Below are positions 33,593 through 46,304 of a DNA stretch of 64,000 nucleotides, one piece after another; position 1 is the first letter of the stretch, and the number at the start of each line of letters is the position of its first letter. The stretch comes from Galerina marginata (taxonomy: Eukaryota > Basidiomycota > Agaricomycetes > Agaricales > Galerinaceae), in NCBI GenBank assembly GCA_023014335.1, contig JAECYW010000007.1, positions 1,116,001 to 1,180,000 on the forward strand. The letters run 5' to 3'. The notes under the pieces were generated by a model, which was not told the DNA's origin, made no database searches, and saw only the letters and a list, made by a program, of their open reading frames with translations. Position numbers and translations under genes: made by a program.

Positions 33593-35042
33593 TCAGAGAC
33601 GAAGTACGCAATGACAAGGCCTTAATGAGGAGGGGTAAATAGAGCCACTAAAGGCGTATAAGCGGCAAGGGAGAGCCGCCAGAATTCTGAACCGAAGGTA
33701 GATTGGTGAATGCTCACCCAAATTGCGCACCAGACCCAAGAAGCCTACTGTGTAAGAGAGGAAAATGCCTCCACAGGCTCGGAAGTGACGAAAAAAATGA
33801 TTTTGGGCGACCAGCCAGGTCCAGCCCATAATGATTTTTTGTTGGAATGAGGCGTAGTTGGCTTGTTCGAGTCTAAGGGCATCCCTAGTGCCTCAAGGCG
33901 CTTGCCACTTGTCATTGTAAATACCATTGCGCGTGTGAGGATCTTGGGGAATTGGATCTGGTCAGGTCTATTTGAGCTTCCCGCCAAAATTGCATTCTCT
34001 TTCGTGGAAGTGAGGGGAACAAGTCTTAAAATGAAGGAATACATATGTACCTTAACTCTTAAATCTTGAAACTCGCCAGTAGACGCCACCTTTTTGGCAC
34101 GCCTAGGAACACGTTAATGACGAAAGTTGTTCCAACGACTAATGCCGTGGTCATCTGTTCAGCGGTGGGGGGAATGGGTGACAGAAACGCAAATGCCACC
34201 CATGGCAGATGCGATAACGCGCTCGGTCCGGTGTACGAGGAACCTGTACAGAAACGGTAAATATATAGACCAGTACGGAAGCCACGGGACCTTGATTTCT
34301 GAACTGCAGGCACTTTCGGCCTAGAGATTATAGATAGTGGCGCGTAATGGCACGCTTGGACTCGCACCATGAGCCGATCGGAAATAATTCCCGTCACCCC
34401 AACGCGAATGGCTGGAAACATGGATAGATTATAACTCATTTTGCTAAGTGTATGTGTATCCGAGGCTTTTTTCGAACGCTTGAAGGGGAAAGTACCATGG
34501 GCTTCCCAAAGCTTCCTAAGTAGACGCAAAAATACTCAAAGGAAATAAGCGCGTCATGGAAGGTCATGGAACACACCGAGCACTGCAGTTGATAGCCTCC
34601 GTGCGAAGCAGGGTAGAGAAGCACCAGCTCTGGTCAGCTGGATCGTCGGTTTCTCGGACAAGGGATGAGGCCAATAGCCGATAATTCGGCAGCGAGTGTG
34701 GAAAATCCAGCTTGTCCGAAACGATGCGTGAAAGACGGAATAGAGAAAGGTTGATGTTCCGACCGAATGAATGGAAAAAAAAAAGGTTACTCAGAGAAAA
34801 TCGCATGAGCTCCATCAACCGAACCAGTTTGTCGTGGATAGAAGAATGCTCTTGGAGGTACTGGATGGCGCTGGGCTTGAAGGGCAGACTTTTGTCACAA
34901 CGACGTAAAGAGACAAGTTTAATTTCATATGTTTAAGTTTGGCGATAATGAGACTTACGCAGTGAACATGCGTTGGGGGCAAGATGGGACATAGCTCTGG
35001 ACAAGGAAGCGCGATAAACGGTTTTTCAAAGCCAAGAATCAT
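33593..35042 (-). other. Possible multi-exon or decayed gene, unidentified
   Basis: Several minus-strand open stretches have coding-like composition but no secure gene model. Near 34990, ATGTTCACTGC followed by a GTAAGT donor can splice to LPFKPSAIQYLQEHSSIHDK and LVRLMELMRFSL. A hydrophobic stretch TEQ-MTTALVVGTTFVINVFLG-like lies near 34110-34165, and MGWTWLVAQNHFFRHFRACG with IFLSYTVGFLGLV lies near 33720-33829. These could be exons of one small membrane protein or remnants of two genes. The frames do not connect cleanly. Confidence 0.3.
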
Positions 35043-35128
35043 CCTCCTAGAGTGAGTGATGGCTTGTAACGCCGCTCAGGGAGGACGCCTGCAAATGGTG
35101 AAAAAATCTCATCAGAGAGAGGGAAAAA

Positions 35129-37192
35129 TCAATCGTACTCTTCTTCGTATCTCGAATCAGCTGCGAGGTGGTCAGGCGTTGGCGGTCGCCAGCCGTCGAT
35201 AATGACTTCTTCTTCTGGGTCCACTTCTTTGGTATTTCGCATCATGCCTGAACGTCGTCGACGGGCTGGAGGGGACGAATCAACTGTGATGGATAAGTTG
35301 TCGTTGTCGTCCATATCGAAGTTGTCGTAAGGCGTGTCGTTTATGTCGACGTCTGAACTGTGGATCACTTCCTCCAACCCCATAAGGCTGGAATCAAAAC
35401 CGCCTACTTGGAAAAGGTCGTCATCATTGTGGCCATCCATAAACTGGGCAAGGGCTTCCATGTTCAGTCGTGACTTCTTACGTGGACTAAGAGCCGTTCC
35501 ACGAATAATATCATCATCTTCAGCAAGGGCATCTTCCTCGCTTTTTGTCTTCCGTTTCCTTTTCGTCGCGAGAGTTTTTTCTGCTTCAGATTGATCCTCG
35601 CCTTCTTTCCACCCAAATAATTTTCGAAGCATTTGAACCTCATCTGCCCCTCTAAGCAAACTTTCAAACTCGCCCTCTGCAAAGAGTTCGTCGTCAGGTA
35701 TCTGGTTCTCCTGTACGCCGCCACGATCAAGGGCGAGCAATTGTAACCGTGTGGGCGGCTTATAGGTTACAGAAGTCGATGGATTGGTGAGGATGTAGGT
35801 AGCTAGAGGAAGATAAGACGAAGCAGTAGAGGGTAAATTCTTCTGATTGGATGAAATCGTCACGGGGGTGCCTAGGGGATTTAGGAGGAATTGCGTAGCT
35901 TGGGCCACGGCATGGTTTAGCTTCCGTCGTTTGGGTGGGTGCAATGCCAGTTCCAAAGACTGAGAAGATTGGCTTTGATCATCTTTTCTTTCATCTTCGG
36001 TGAGCTCGAGCTCGAGAGACGGCTTCGGTTGCTGCTGCCAGATTTCTTCCTGAAATTGTATCACGTCTTTTAAACCTCGAGCAACGACGAGACGTTTAGG
36101 AACTTTGGCCCGACCCTTCTTACTGTCATACTTGTCAAGCCAGGGGACTTTTTCCACCCAAGACGCGACTTCATCTTGAATAGTTTTGTAACGCGACATT
36201 ACGACAGCCTTTGAAACGTGGCAGCGAGTACCCAGGCATTGAGCAAGATCGCCCAAAGGATTCATCACAGCTCTATTTTCGGCTTCTAGGGCCAATAGAA
36301 ATATACCGCAGGCGGTTGGTGCCACGGGCAAACGCAATACATCATGGTCTGGACTGACTCGTGCTAAAACTTCGCTTAATGAAGTGGCCGTGTTAGCCAC
36401 GGAACGCAAGCAAAGTGTTCGGAGAGATTTTACGAGAATGTCGGGAAGACGAGATTCTCGATGCTGTTCCTTAAGCACAGAAGTGATATGGGCCTGGAGC
36501 GTGGATATGTGCACGGAAGGATCAATGAGAGACGATGTGAGATTAAGTGTGGAACTGATGTGCGTGAATTCGCGTATGACAGATGCCGGAGGCACATTGA
36601 GGACTGAAGCGATGTCACGAAGCGAGTCTGGACGATTTGACTCGCGCAAGGCAATAGATAAACAGGCAGCCGCCACGGATCTTGATTTTTGACCCCAACG
36701 AAAGTTGCTGGCGGCTTTTACTTGGTTGAAGAGGTTGATGGCGCGCGGTGATAAACCGGGAGCGTTGAATGACACCGCGAGAGATTTAATGAACTCGACC
36801 ATGGCATACTAGAAAAATAGATAATGAGAAGATGTTCTAACGGTGATAGTGGGACAAGGAGAGCGTAAAGATAAAGGGTGAGACTGAAAGTCATACAATT
36901 GGGGATTTGTGAGAAGCATTGCCAAGGTACTCACTGCGTTCTTCCTGTCTCTCGATTCTTTTCCTTGCCCTGCAAGATCCCAGTTATTGCCTACCCGGAA
37001 ACTCTTGAGGGTCGTGGAAGCAGAGGAATCCCAAAGAGAAGGTTCGGAGGTATCGTTTTGATGACCGTACAGCGAGGATGTCAGCACGGACTGCGAGGGG
37101 TCCACCAGCGAACCGCAAGACGTGCATACGGCCGAACCGACGTCGTCGTCCCAAGTCGTGGAGGCGCCACATTGCGTGCATCTCACAGACAT
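35129..37192 (-). CDS. TFIIB-related transcription factor (Brf1-like, zinc ribbon plus cyclin folds)
   Basis: Start at 37192 (MSVRCTQCGASTTWDDDVGS). The zinc ribbon has ligands CTQC and CTSC. A TFIIB-like linker (SSASTTLKSFRVGNNWDLAG) precedes an intron (36806-36930 region) that joins RKNA to YAMVEFIKSLAVSFNAPG. Two cyclin-like repeats follow: FRWGQKSRSVAAACLSIALR with SLRDIASVLNVPPASVIREF, then VAPTACGIFLLALEAENRAV. The C-terminal half is charged and disordered with acidic blocks and nuclear-localisation-like patches (TKRKRKTKSEEDALAEDDD), ending SRYEEEYD. The layout matches TFIIIB subunit Brf1, the Pol III initiation factor. Brf1 is preferred over TFIIB because of the long acidic tail, but Rrn7-type alternatives are not excluded. 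Confidence 0.7.
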
Positions 37193-37473
37193 TCAGGACT
37201 GTGATCCGAGAGACGCTATGTGAGAGAAGATAGCCAGGCTGCAACCTCGACCCGGAAACCGATGCGAGGTGTTATAAAGTGCAGCAGGCACGTGAACGAT
37301 CAGTCGCATCACGTGGATAAAAATGGCACGGATTCTGGCCAGATCGGGATGGGATGCGGACCTGAGATGCGGGGTCGTGGTCGACATGCCCCCTACCATT
37401 TGCGGTAAAACCCCACTCCATTTTTGCTATATAACCACTCCCCATCCTTTTTTTCGTTTCTCCAACCACTCCC
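37193..37473. promoter_or_regulatory. Divergent promoter, Brf1-like / trehalose phosphorylase, with TATA box
   Basis: 281 bases between divergent starts. TATATAA at 37428-37434 lies about 40 bases before the trehalose phosphorylase ATG, followed by a CT-rich leader (CCACTCCCCATCCTTTTTTT). Confidence 0.6.
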
Positions 37474-40328
37474 ATGGCCCATCTCTCTTTTCCCTTTGAA
37501 TCGGTTCCCTCCGCGGCAGTCAGGCGTAGGCTCTCGTCCAGCGTCGACACCAAACGGCCCCATGTCACCTCTACTTTCGCCAGTTTGACCGTAAGATTGC
37601 ACTTTTATCTTCATCGCCTTACCCCACTGATGGATGCTATCTTATCAGCCGATGTGGGCTGCGGTTGCGGGTGCTGTTATTAACAACAACAGCCAATACG
37701 AGATCGCAGTCTCTATCCACGACTCGGTCTACAGCACCGATTTCGCATCCGAGGTCATTCCGTACAACGTGAACAATCCCGACAAAAATGCAAAGGAAAT
37801 CGAGCAATACGTCCTCCAAACCCTGCGCAAGTTCTCCATCGGGCACTTGTGTAAGTTCCTCGGCGCTGGTGTTACTCTGGCGCTGCTCAAGGAGGTAATT
37901 GTCGTCACGATCGCCATTTGATCGCTTAATTTACACGCGTCATAAAGTCTCCAAACCTGTGCACTCGTCTCTGGATGGACATGGACATCGTACCATATGT
38001 CTTCAACATCAAGCCTTTCCACACCGATTCCCTCACTCGACCCAATGTCAAGCACCGAATCTCGTCTACGACTGGCTCCTATGTTCCCTCTGGTGCAGAA
38101 ACTCCGACCGTATTCGTCGATTCCGCACATTTGAAGGCCATGTCTGGATTACAAACGGGAGTGAGCGACCGGCTTCCCATCCCTCGTACTCTGGACGAGC
38201 AGGCCGACTCCGCGGCGCGTAAATGCCTAATGAACTTCGGACCTGGTAACAATCCCCGACTGACCATCGGCCCTCGCAATCAGGTCATGGTTGATGCCGG
38301 TGGAAAAGTTCATCTCCTTGATGATCTTGATGAATACAAGGCCACCGTTGGTTCTAGGTAAATCCCGCGGTCTCCTCGACAAACCTTCCGATTCTGATCC
38401 CTTCTTCAGGACTTGGAACGCGGTTATCAAACTCGCCGACGAATTACGCGAGAAGAAAGTTAAGATTGGTTTCTTCTCCTCTACTCCTCAAGGAGGTTTG
38501 TTTTTAGTTTTCCGCGTCCTTCATTCAGTTTTTAAACAATGTAACATTTAGGTGGTGTCGCGCTCGTATGTTTTGTGCTAAAAATAAGTTTAGATAAAAG
38601 CCTAAATCTATTTTTATCCAGATGCGTCATGCTTTAATCAGATTCTTGGCGCTGCTTGACGTAGACGCCGCCTGGTCTGTGTTCCTTTCACTATTTTGAC
38701 TGTGCTATTAACTGTCTACTAGGTATGTTCCAAACCCATCGCCAAGCGTATTCCGTACGACCAAAAACAATCACAACATCTTGCAAGGTGTTGCTGCTCC
38801 GGATCTTCGCCTTACTCAAGAAGCCAAAGATGGTTTCGATGCTTGGATCTTGAAGAATGGCTTACGTTGGACTGCTGAGGGAGGTCCCCTTGCTCCAGGA
38901 GGTGTTGATATTGCTTTCATTGGTTAGTGGTTTCAAACTTTTTTTGCATCTCCGCTCTGACCCCTCCGTGAAGATGACCCGCAAATGCCTGGCCTTATTC
39001 CTCTCATCAAGAAAGTTCGACCCGAACTCCCTATCGTTTACCGTTCTCACATTGAAATCCGAAGCGACCTTGTCCATGTACCCGGATCTCCTCAGGAAGA
39101 GGTCTGGAAATACCTCTGGAACAATATCCAACTGGCCGACCTCTTCATCAGTGAGGGTTCATGATCTCGACTCCCGCCAAGACCATATTAATCTGTTACA
39201 GGTCACCCTGTCAGCAAATTTGTCCCCAGTGACGTCCCAACTGAAAAACTCGCTCTTCTTGGTGCCGCTACTGATTGGTAAGGATCCATTGTACTGGGGC
39301 TCAATCAACTGCAGTCTAACTTAACTTTTGTAGGCTTGATGGTCTTAACAAGGAGCTTGATCCTTGGTGAATACCTACCGCATCGTTTTCAAGTTTTCTG
39401 TCTTACAAATATTTGCCAGGGATTCTCAATTCTATATGGGAGAGTTCCGAACCTTGTGCAACAAGGAGAAAATGAATGAGCTGCGGTGGCCAGAGCGTGA
39501 CTATGTCGTCCAGGTTGCCCGCTTCGATCCTGCCAAGGGTGCGTCTTGATTAATCGAATTGGCCTGTTTGAATCGTTGTTATTGACATCACCGTAGGTAT
39601 CCCCAATGTCATCGATTCTTACTACAAGTTCCGCAACCTCCTGAAGGAGAAGTCTGCGGACTTGTCTGAGGAAGAGCATCCTCAGTTGTTACTCTGTGGC
39701 CATGGCGCAGTCGATGACCCTGATGCCAGCATTATCTACGATCAAGTAATGCAACAGATTGCATCAGCACCATACAACACCTACGCCAAGGATATTGTTG
39801 TAATGAGACTCCCTCCCAGCGACCAACGTGGGTCCTCGTCCTACTTTATAAGGCGTCACCTAACAAATTGAATTAGTGCTCAACGCTTTGATGGCCAACT
39901 CGAGGATTGCTCTTCAGCTTTCTACCCGCGAAGGCTTTGAGGTCAAAGTCTCTGAGGCTCTCCACGCCGGAAAACCCGTCATTGCCTGCCGCACCGGTGG
40001 TATCCCTCTCCAGATTGTGGACGGCAAGTCAGGATATCTGACCACTCCCGGGGACAACGCTGCTGTTGCCGGACACCTCTACGACCTTTACACCGACGAG
40101 GCACTATACAGAGAGATGAGTCAATACGCCAAAACTCATGTCTCTGACGAAGTCTCCACCGTCGGAAACGCCGCTGCTTGGTTGTATCTCGCTGTCATGT
40201 ACAACCGCGGCATCAAGATCAAGCCCAACGGTGCTTGGTTGAACGACATGCTGCGCGCGGAAACTGGTGAGGAGTACGTGGAGGGCGAACCTAGATTACC
40301 CCGTGGCGGTCTGCAGATGCAAGGATAA
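37474..40328 (+). CDS. Retaining trehalose phosphorylase (GT4 type)
   Basis: Phosphorolyses trehalose to glucose and alpha-glucose-1-phosphate with retention. The enzyme is typical of mushrooms such as Grifola and Schizophyllum. Start at 37474 (MAHLSFPFESVPSAAVRRRL). After the first intron come PMWAAVAGAVINNNSQYEIA, then SPNLCTRLWMDMDIVPYVFN, NVKHRISSTTGSYVPSGAET, FFSSTPQGGGVALMRHALIR, AWYVPNPSPSVFRTTKNNHN, YRSHIEIRSDLVHVPGSPQE, and the GT4 donor-site region VVQVARFDPAKGIPNVIDSY with LQLSTREGFEVKVSEALHAG and PVIACRTGGIPLQI. The end reads PRLPRGGLQMQG, stop 40328. About 12 short introns. The family glycosyltransferase Glu and Arg/Lys motifs (REGFEVKVSE) are intact. Confidence 0.95.
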
Positions 40329-40722
40329 ACGCGCTTCCGACGACGATCATCTCTACTTCATCATCTGGGCGTTTTTCTAGAAGATCTCGTAGAAGATTGT
40401 ACCATTTTTTGCTCTGTAAGTTGTAAGCTGTAGATCTCCTGTAGATTGTTGTTGTAATACCCTCCCTCGTCGTTGCTGTAGTTGTCTGTACACGAAAATC
40501 TCTTGTTGCTCATGCTTATTGTAGAAATATGGATGTTGAAAATTAGATCCCCATTCGAATTCTGCATTTGCCGTGATGATAGCCGTCGGCGTGACCGTGA
40601 AGACCGCGAAAATGTTGTTTCTTTCAAATTCTTTGTCTCTTCCTTAGTTTTGACAACTCGGACACATGTCCTGCGCGTAGACTCTTTCTTCAACTCCAGT
40701 GGCAGAGTTATTCCCGGCCATC
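40329..40722. other. Intergenic region
   Basis: T-rich 3' UTR of the phosphorylase and 5' region of the next gene. No additional gene seen. Confidence 0.5.
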
Positions 40723-41679
40723 ATGATTCACATGATTGAAGACGACTCCCACTCTTCTTTTTCTCCATCTTTCAGAAGCCCACGCCGCATATCAATGAAC
40801 CCAGGAAAGAGAGCGCGTTCGCCAGAAGTTGGAGGAAGTCCTAGGGATCGACCTTCGGTATGTATTATGTATTATCTTCTATCGGTCGCACCTGAGGTCA
40901 GGTCTTCAATAATTCTCCTTTCTTTTGGTGTAGAAACGGCCTTCATTGGCTGTGGCCGATGTCAATAGGCGACTTGTGTACGGCCGTTTGAGCGCTGTGA
41001 GCTCTGCAAGCAGCAGTAGGCAAACCTCTGAGGACTGGGTCCAGCAAACTGGGGGGCTGAATATTGATAGCCCTGTTTACCCGCCTTCTGAAGATGGCGA
41101 TCTTTTTACATCTCAAGGTGGATCGAGCAGGGATTCTGGAGATGTTGATATGGTACGAGCCTCAGCGTTGATAATTTCCAAATGCCAATTGAATTCATTT
41201 CGTGACTCTAGATTATGGATTCGGAAGACAACACTATGAACAGGCCCGAAAGGCCACAGCTTGCTCTTCGCACGTCGCCAACTCTTTTCCAAGCTTCAGA
41301 CACGGTTGGAAGTTTGCACACACAATCAGCCACACCGAACATCCCTCGACATACCTATGGAACTCGCTATTCAGAAAAGATACAAGGTTCTGTAATCCCG
41401 CCTTTTATCAACATCTTGCAAGCCACACCTGTACATGCGAACGCTATGCATCACCCACAGCCGATTGGCCATGATTCTGGTCCTAATGAGTTGATGTATT
41501 CAGTGCCACAGCCCTCGACTCCTCCTCCTTCGAGCCCAGTCCCCATGGCTATTTCGCCCACTATTTCGTTCTCTCAGGTCGTTTCTCCGACGACTTCGAA
41601 AAGACGCGTCGTGTTTGGTCCCAGAGCGAATTGTGAGAAGTGCAAGGCTGGGGAACGGCATTTCATCCACTTTGAGTGA
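40723..41679 (+). CDS. Disordered basic protein with C-terminal CxxC motif, unknown function
   Basis: Start at 40723 (MIHMIEDDSHSSFSPSFRSP; a second ATG at 40732 is equally possible). Exons join RDRPS to KRPSLAVADVNRRLVYGRLS, then DSPVYPPSEDGDLFTSQGG, and through IMDSEDNTMNRPERPQLALR. Ser/Pro-rich disorder dominates. The last 25 residues (SKRRVVFGPRANCEKCKAGE, then RHFIHFE) look conserved, with a lone CEKC pair. The basic N terminus (SPRRISMNPGKRARSP) suggests a nuclear location. No family recognised. Confidence 0.55.
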
Positions 41680-42048
41680 TCTTTGAAGCACATACATATT
41701 CTACTGACCCGACAGACGGAATCCGAACTGAGGCTTGAGCCAGGACAAGGAACTACTTTTTCTTTTCTTATATATATCATTGCTCTCAACGTGCTCTCCC
41801 TTGTCCTCTACATAATCTTAAATATTCCATGATTGTTTAATCCATACGCGCATTTTCCTATTTTCCATTGAAAGAAATTCTCAAAATTCGCCCTCTCCTA
41901 TTCCTCGAAAGCTTGTCGAAAGCACCTGCCTGATTTGTTATATTGGCGCGTTTGATTGAACTTCTTTGTTTAGCCTTGAAGATCAAGCACGACCAAGCAC
42001 TTCCATCACCTTCGAAAAAAAGTTAAGCGAGTACGCCGAACAAAACTA
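41680..42048. other. Intergenic region
   Basis: 3' UTR and promoter of Pol5. A TATATATATC stretch near 41770 is probably 3' UTR. No gene seen. Confidence 0.5.
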
Positions 42049-45000
42049 ATGACCACCACCCTCCCTCTTTTCTGGCACCTTTCATCGGCGTCGAAGAAGG
42101 AACGCATAGATGCTTCGGTTAAACTAGTTGGATCCCTTGAACAATTTCAATCACAATTCACACAAAAAGCCATACCAGGCACCTCCGGGACGGACGACGA
42201 AGACGACGAAGAGGATGTTACCTCAAAATCCGATGGGCTGGACGTCTTGAATGCCCAAGATGTATCTTACTCGATACGAAGGCTTATCAGAGGCTTGGCA
42301 AGTGCTAGAGAGAGCAGTCGGCTGGGTTTTGCGGTTGCTCTTACGGAGGTGGGTTTTCTCTCGATATTTATTTCCCATATTCCATCTTTTATTTATACCA
42401 CGGATGCACCTGCTACAGTTGTTGTCTCGCATTGATACTATAACGTGCTCTCAAATATTGAATATAAACGTCGAGAGTACGAAGCATCAAGGGTCCATGA
42501 ACGGTCAAGAAGAGAGGGATATTTTGTTCGCGAAACTATTTGGGATTATATCTATCATACAATCTGGACTTGCCGTACGAACAACACCCCTCTCCGCCTC
42601 TGCATCGTCTTCGACACTGGCTTCATCGTCGGAAAGCTACGAACAAATTATTTCCCAACTTATTGAACTAGGAGAGCAGAAATCCTGGCTCCGTGAGAGT
42701 GCATGGTTTGCCCTTAGTTTGGCAGTCGACGCGCTGCACGAATCAGATGCCACTTGGAAAAAGGATGCTGTCGAAAAGACACTCGATCTCTTTTTTGTGG
42801 AGAACACGGCCTGGTCCGCTGAAAAACTTGCATTAGCCTTGAAGCTGCAAGACTTCTACCCAAAATGTGATTGGAAAAAGCTCCTTTCACCTACCTTTAA
42901 AATTCCCGACCCGCTTAGTTCAGGAAATCTTCCCATTGTGTCACGTATCCTGAAGGTTTGTTTTTCGATTTTAGTCCTCGTTATTTAATCAAATAGTTAA
43001 TCTCATGCAGGAATCGACGACCGACGAAGATGGCACCAAAGATGCCAGTAAAGCACCAAGTGGAACATGGAAACCCCAGCTGAATTTTGCTTGGGAAATT
43101 ATTTTAGACCAAATGTTGCCTGGACCCAATGGTAAAAGGTCTGGTAAAGGTTCTTTTCAGGATTTTTATAGGGTTGTAGTTGACGGTGAGCTCGTACTGC
43201 AAATAATCTCGATCATTTTAATGACTCATGTGCCTTTAGAATCCCTATTTTCATCAACATCTTCCCCTCAGCGGAAATATTGGGGCTTCCAGGTCTTTCA
43301 GATGTCACTGAAACGAGTTACCGAAGATACTATGCCAATGCTATTTACGAAAAACTTTATGCGTTCCTGGATCAATCATTTGTCAAACAAGGATAGATAC
43401 CTGCACAAAATCGCCCAACAAACGGTTTGGTTTCTTATTTCGAAGTCGAGCTTAATTCTGATACTTCGTAATCAAAGGCCACAGAAGTCCAAACTTTTGT
43501 CCAGGGCAAGCCCCAATTAGGGTTTGCACTCATCTTGCAACTGACTGGAGCCAATGGCAGCCAGCAATTCGACAAGTTAACGAAAACAAAAACTGTGGAG
43601 TCAATACTATCATCTCTCGATTCCAAGGGTATCCAAGATTATATTGACCATCTCATGTCTCAAATCGACGAGCCCGAGGCTAATTTGTAAGCCATGCGAC
43701 TCCCTTCTGGCCTCCAGGTGGCTGATGACCTTGGTAATTAAGAACTGATATTGTTGCAACAAATTCACGACGGGCTTGGGTCATAGAGCAACTAGGCTCT
43801 TTAATTCGGAATGGAAGGATACCCAAGGAGGACGGATGGGTCCTGTCCATCCTTAACTGGCTTGTCGTTCATGGCATTTTCATCATCAAGAAGAAGTCTT
43901 CCAAAAGTCCTGTGCCTGCAAGTACTTTCCCTTGCGTTCGCATGTCTGTCTGAGCTCAGAATATTCGCAGATACGCACAATCCCTAGCCCTGCTTTCTCG
44001 GACAGTCTGCGGCAAGCTTGTCGTAGTCGACTCCTAATGTCTCTCAGCGACCTTGGTAATCAGACAACTGTGATAAAGCAGGGTGCGTTCCTTGCCTTGC
44101 CCTCTAGTCGAGGATCGCTTGACGAAGAAATGCAGATGATAAGTTGACAAAAGTGCCAGCAGTCGCGTCAGATGGAGAATTCTGGATAGCCAAAGTACTT
44201 TCAACCATTGAACTCCTCGAGGAAGACAAGAAGCATGTCAAGTCTCTGGCCGAGATAGATGAAGAAGAGATTACACTGCGTAACAAGGCTCGAGCAACCA
44301 TCACGAAATTGCGGAAGGCAATTATTCCACAAGCTAAGCGGCCAGAGATATTAATTCATTTTCTAGGTCTCGAACGACCAATCGGACTCTGCGAAAGGAG
44401 CTGAGCTACTTCTGCTCGGAACTCTTCTCGAACATTATTGCGATGATGATGACGACGAAAATGTCGATTCCGACGCTCTAGAGGTATAAAAAAGCAGTTT
44501 TCCTTGAAAGTTCGGCTGTTCACATTCTTTTCAGGCATGTACGGATGCTGCTTCGCGAATGCTTTTGTCCGACAGCGAGAAGGAGGCACAAGAAACGTCG
44601 GAAGAGCCAGTTGACGTCCTTGTCGACACAGTCATTGGATTTTTAGAGAAATCGACCGCATACATGCGGACGGTCGGCAATCAGGTCTTTTCGTTGCTCT
44701 CTGGATCTGTGAAGGACACAACCATTGACCTCATTGTGACAGTAAGTACGATTTTCTTAGTGGTACACCTCAAATTCATTTTTTGATAGCAACTGGAACG
44801 ACGGGATCCGTCTGAACTCCTTGATGACGAGGCTGAAGATGAAGATATGGAGGACCATAAATCAGGCGACGAGGAAGAGGAGGGGGAAGAATCTGACTCT
44901 GATGAGGAAAGTAAAGACAATTCTGGTGAAGGTGACAATTCTGGTGAAGATAGTAATGACGAAGAGGCCGATTTGGAACTACGAAACAAAATAGAAGAAG

Positions 45001-46276
45001 CTTTACGAGTCAACGGCATTGAGCCAGCTACCGGCTACACCGATAGCGAAGAAGAGGACCTCATGGACGATGATCAAATGATGGCGATAGACGAACAACT
45101 AGCTCAGGTTTTCCGTTCTCGCGCAAACGAGCGAAAACCAGGAAAAGGTAAGTAATTCTTTCTGTTTCTTTCTGTATCAAATCTTACTTGATTGATCCTA
45201 GACGTCGATGCTCAGCGAGAAGCTACACATTTCAAGAATCGCGTTCTTGATCTTGTCGATACGTATTTGAAGAAACAACCTTCAAATCCTCTTGTTTTGC
45301 GTTTAATAATCCCCCTCCTGGATATCGTCGCCAGTTCTAGCCAAGACGAAAGGCAGTTGTCGGACAAAGCACGAGGCATTCTTCGTTCCCGGTTCCTCAA
45401 GGCAAAAGAAGTCCCCACAGCGGTTGACGTTGAACAGGTCCTCCTTATTGCCTCTAATTTGCACACCCAGGCCCGAAAAGCCCATTCCTCCGAACTCCTT
45501 TCAATCCTCAGCTTGTGCAGCGTATACTTGTCTAAAATCTTAATCCACCTGAAAGCGGAAGAAGCCTTGGGCGACTTGTACAAACAGTCGCTCGTAGATT
45601 TCACCACAAGGAAGAATTCTGCACTTAATTTACACTTCTTCCAAGACTTCTTTCGGCGTTATCCCGCCCAAGCCTGGCGTCTTCGCGAAGAACTTCTGAA
45701 TGCTTGTAGGAAAGCTGTCAATGCATATCGTCAAGCCCAGATTTTACACCTTCTCGAACTCCTCGTCAGCCTGTTACCTTCCATGGTGTGTCAAAAACAT
45801 ATACAGCCAATTATACCACCTCTCTCATATTGATTTTCTAGAGCGAACAAAATAGCTTGGCCATCAAGTTCATGCCATTGTTAAAGGATCTTCTTCTAGA
45901 GCTTGCAAACGACTCCTGCGACGAGAAGGCAGAACTGTCAGTCGCACAGATGAAAGAGCTGTTCAAACTAGCCTCGCTAGCGGTCAGGCAGACGAAACGA
46001 CTGTCCCCTGCAACAACCCCATCGATATGGGAGCCTAAAGCTTGGCAGGCACTGGAACAAAAGCTAAAGACTTGTCGTTTCAAGAGCTCTCCAACCCTTC
46101 CAAAAATGTCTGAACAGGTTTTTCGCTTGGCGGATTTGTCCAACGGAAAGTACGCGTCGAAGCAGGCAGCCTCGAAACGAAAAGCGGGTGAGGTCAATGG
46201 TATTGACGTAGAAACAGCATTAGCTAAACCTAGCAAGCGCAAAAAAGTGAAGGAGGACAAAGTAAATCAAGACTAG
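42049..46276 (+). CDS. Pol5/MYBBP1A-family nucleolar protein
   Basis: A large HEAT-like nucleolar protein needed for rRNA synthesis and ribosome maturation; despite its name it is not an active DNA polymerase. Start at 42049 (MTTTLPLFWHLSSASKKERI). Family-typical segments: SYSIRRLIRGLASARESSRL, GFAVALTELLSRI (over an intron), DILFAKLFGIISIIQSGLAV and RKYWGFQVFQMSLKRVTEDT. Further motifs are NSRRAWVIEQLGSLIRNGRI, LASELLGTLLLEHYC-like text near 44410, and a long acidic region (44790-45080). Helical repeats follow, then a basic C terminus (KPSKRKKVKEDKVNQD), stop 46276. At least ten introns. All frame changes examined coincide with consensus splice sites, so no break is inferred. The stop lies 28 bases from the MSH3 stop. 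Confidence 0.85.
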
Positions 46277-46304
46277 ATTCCCATCTATTGTAGATGCTAG
46301 GATG

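Noticed and set aside
43430..43530. Apparent frame break in Pol5
   Set aside because: A GTTTGG-donor intron ending AATCAAAG joins QQT to ATEVQTFVQGK in frame.
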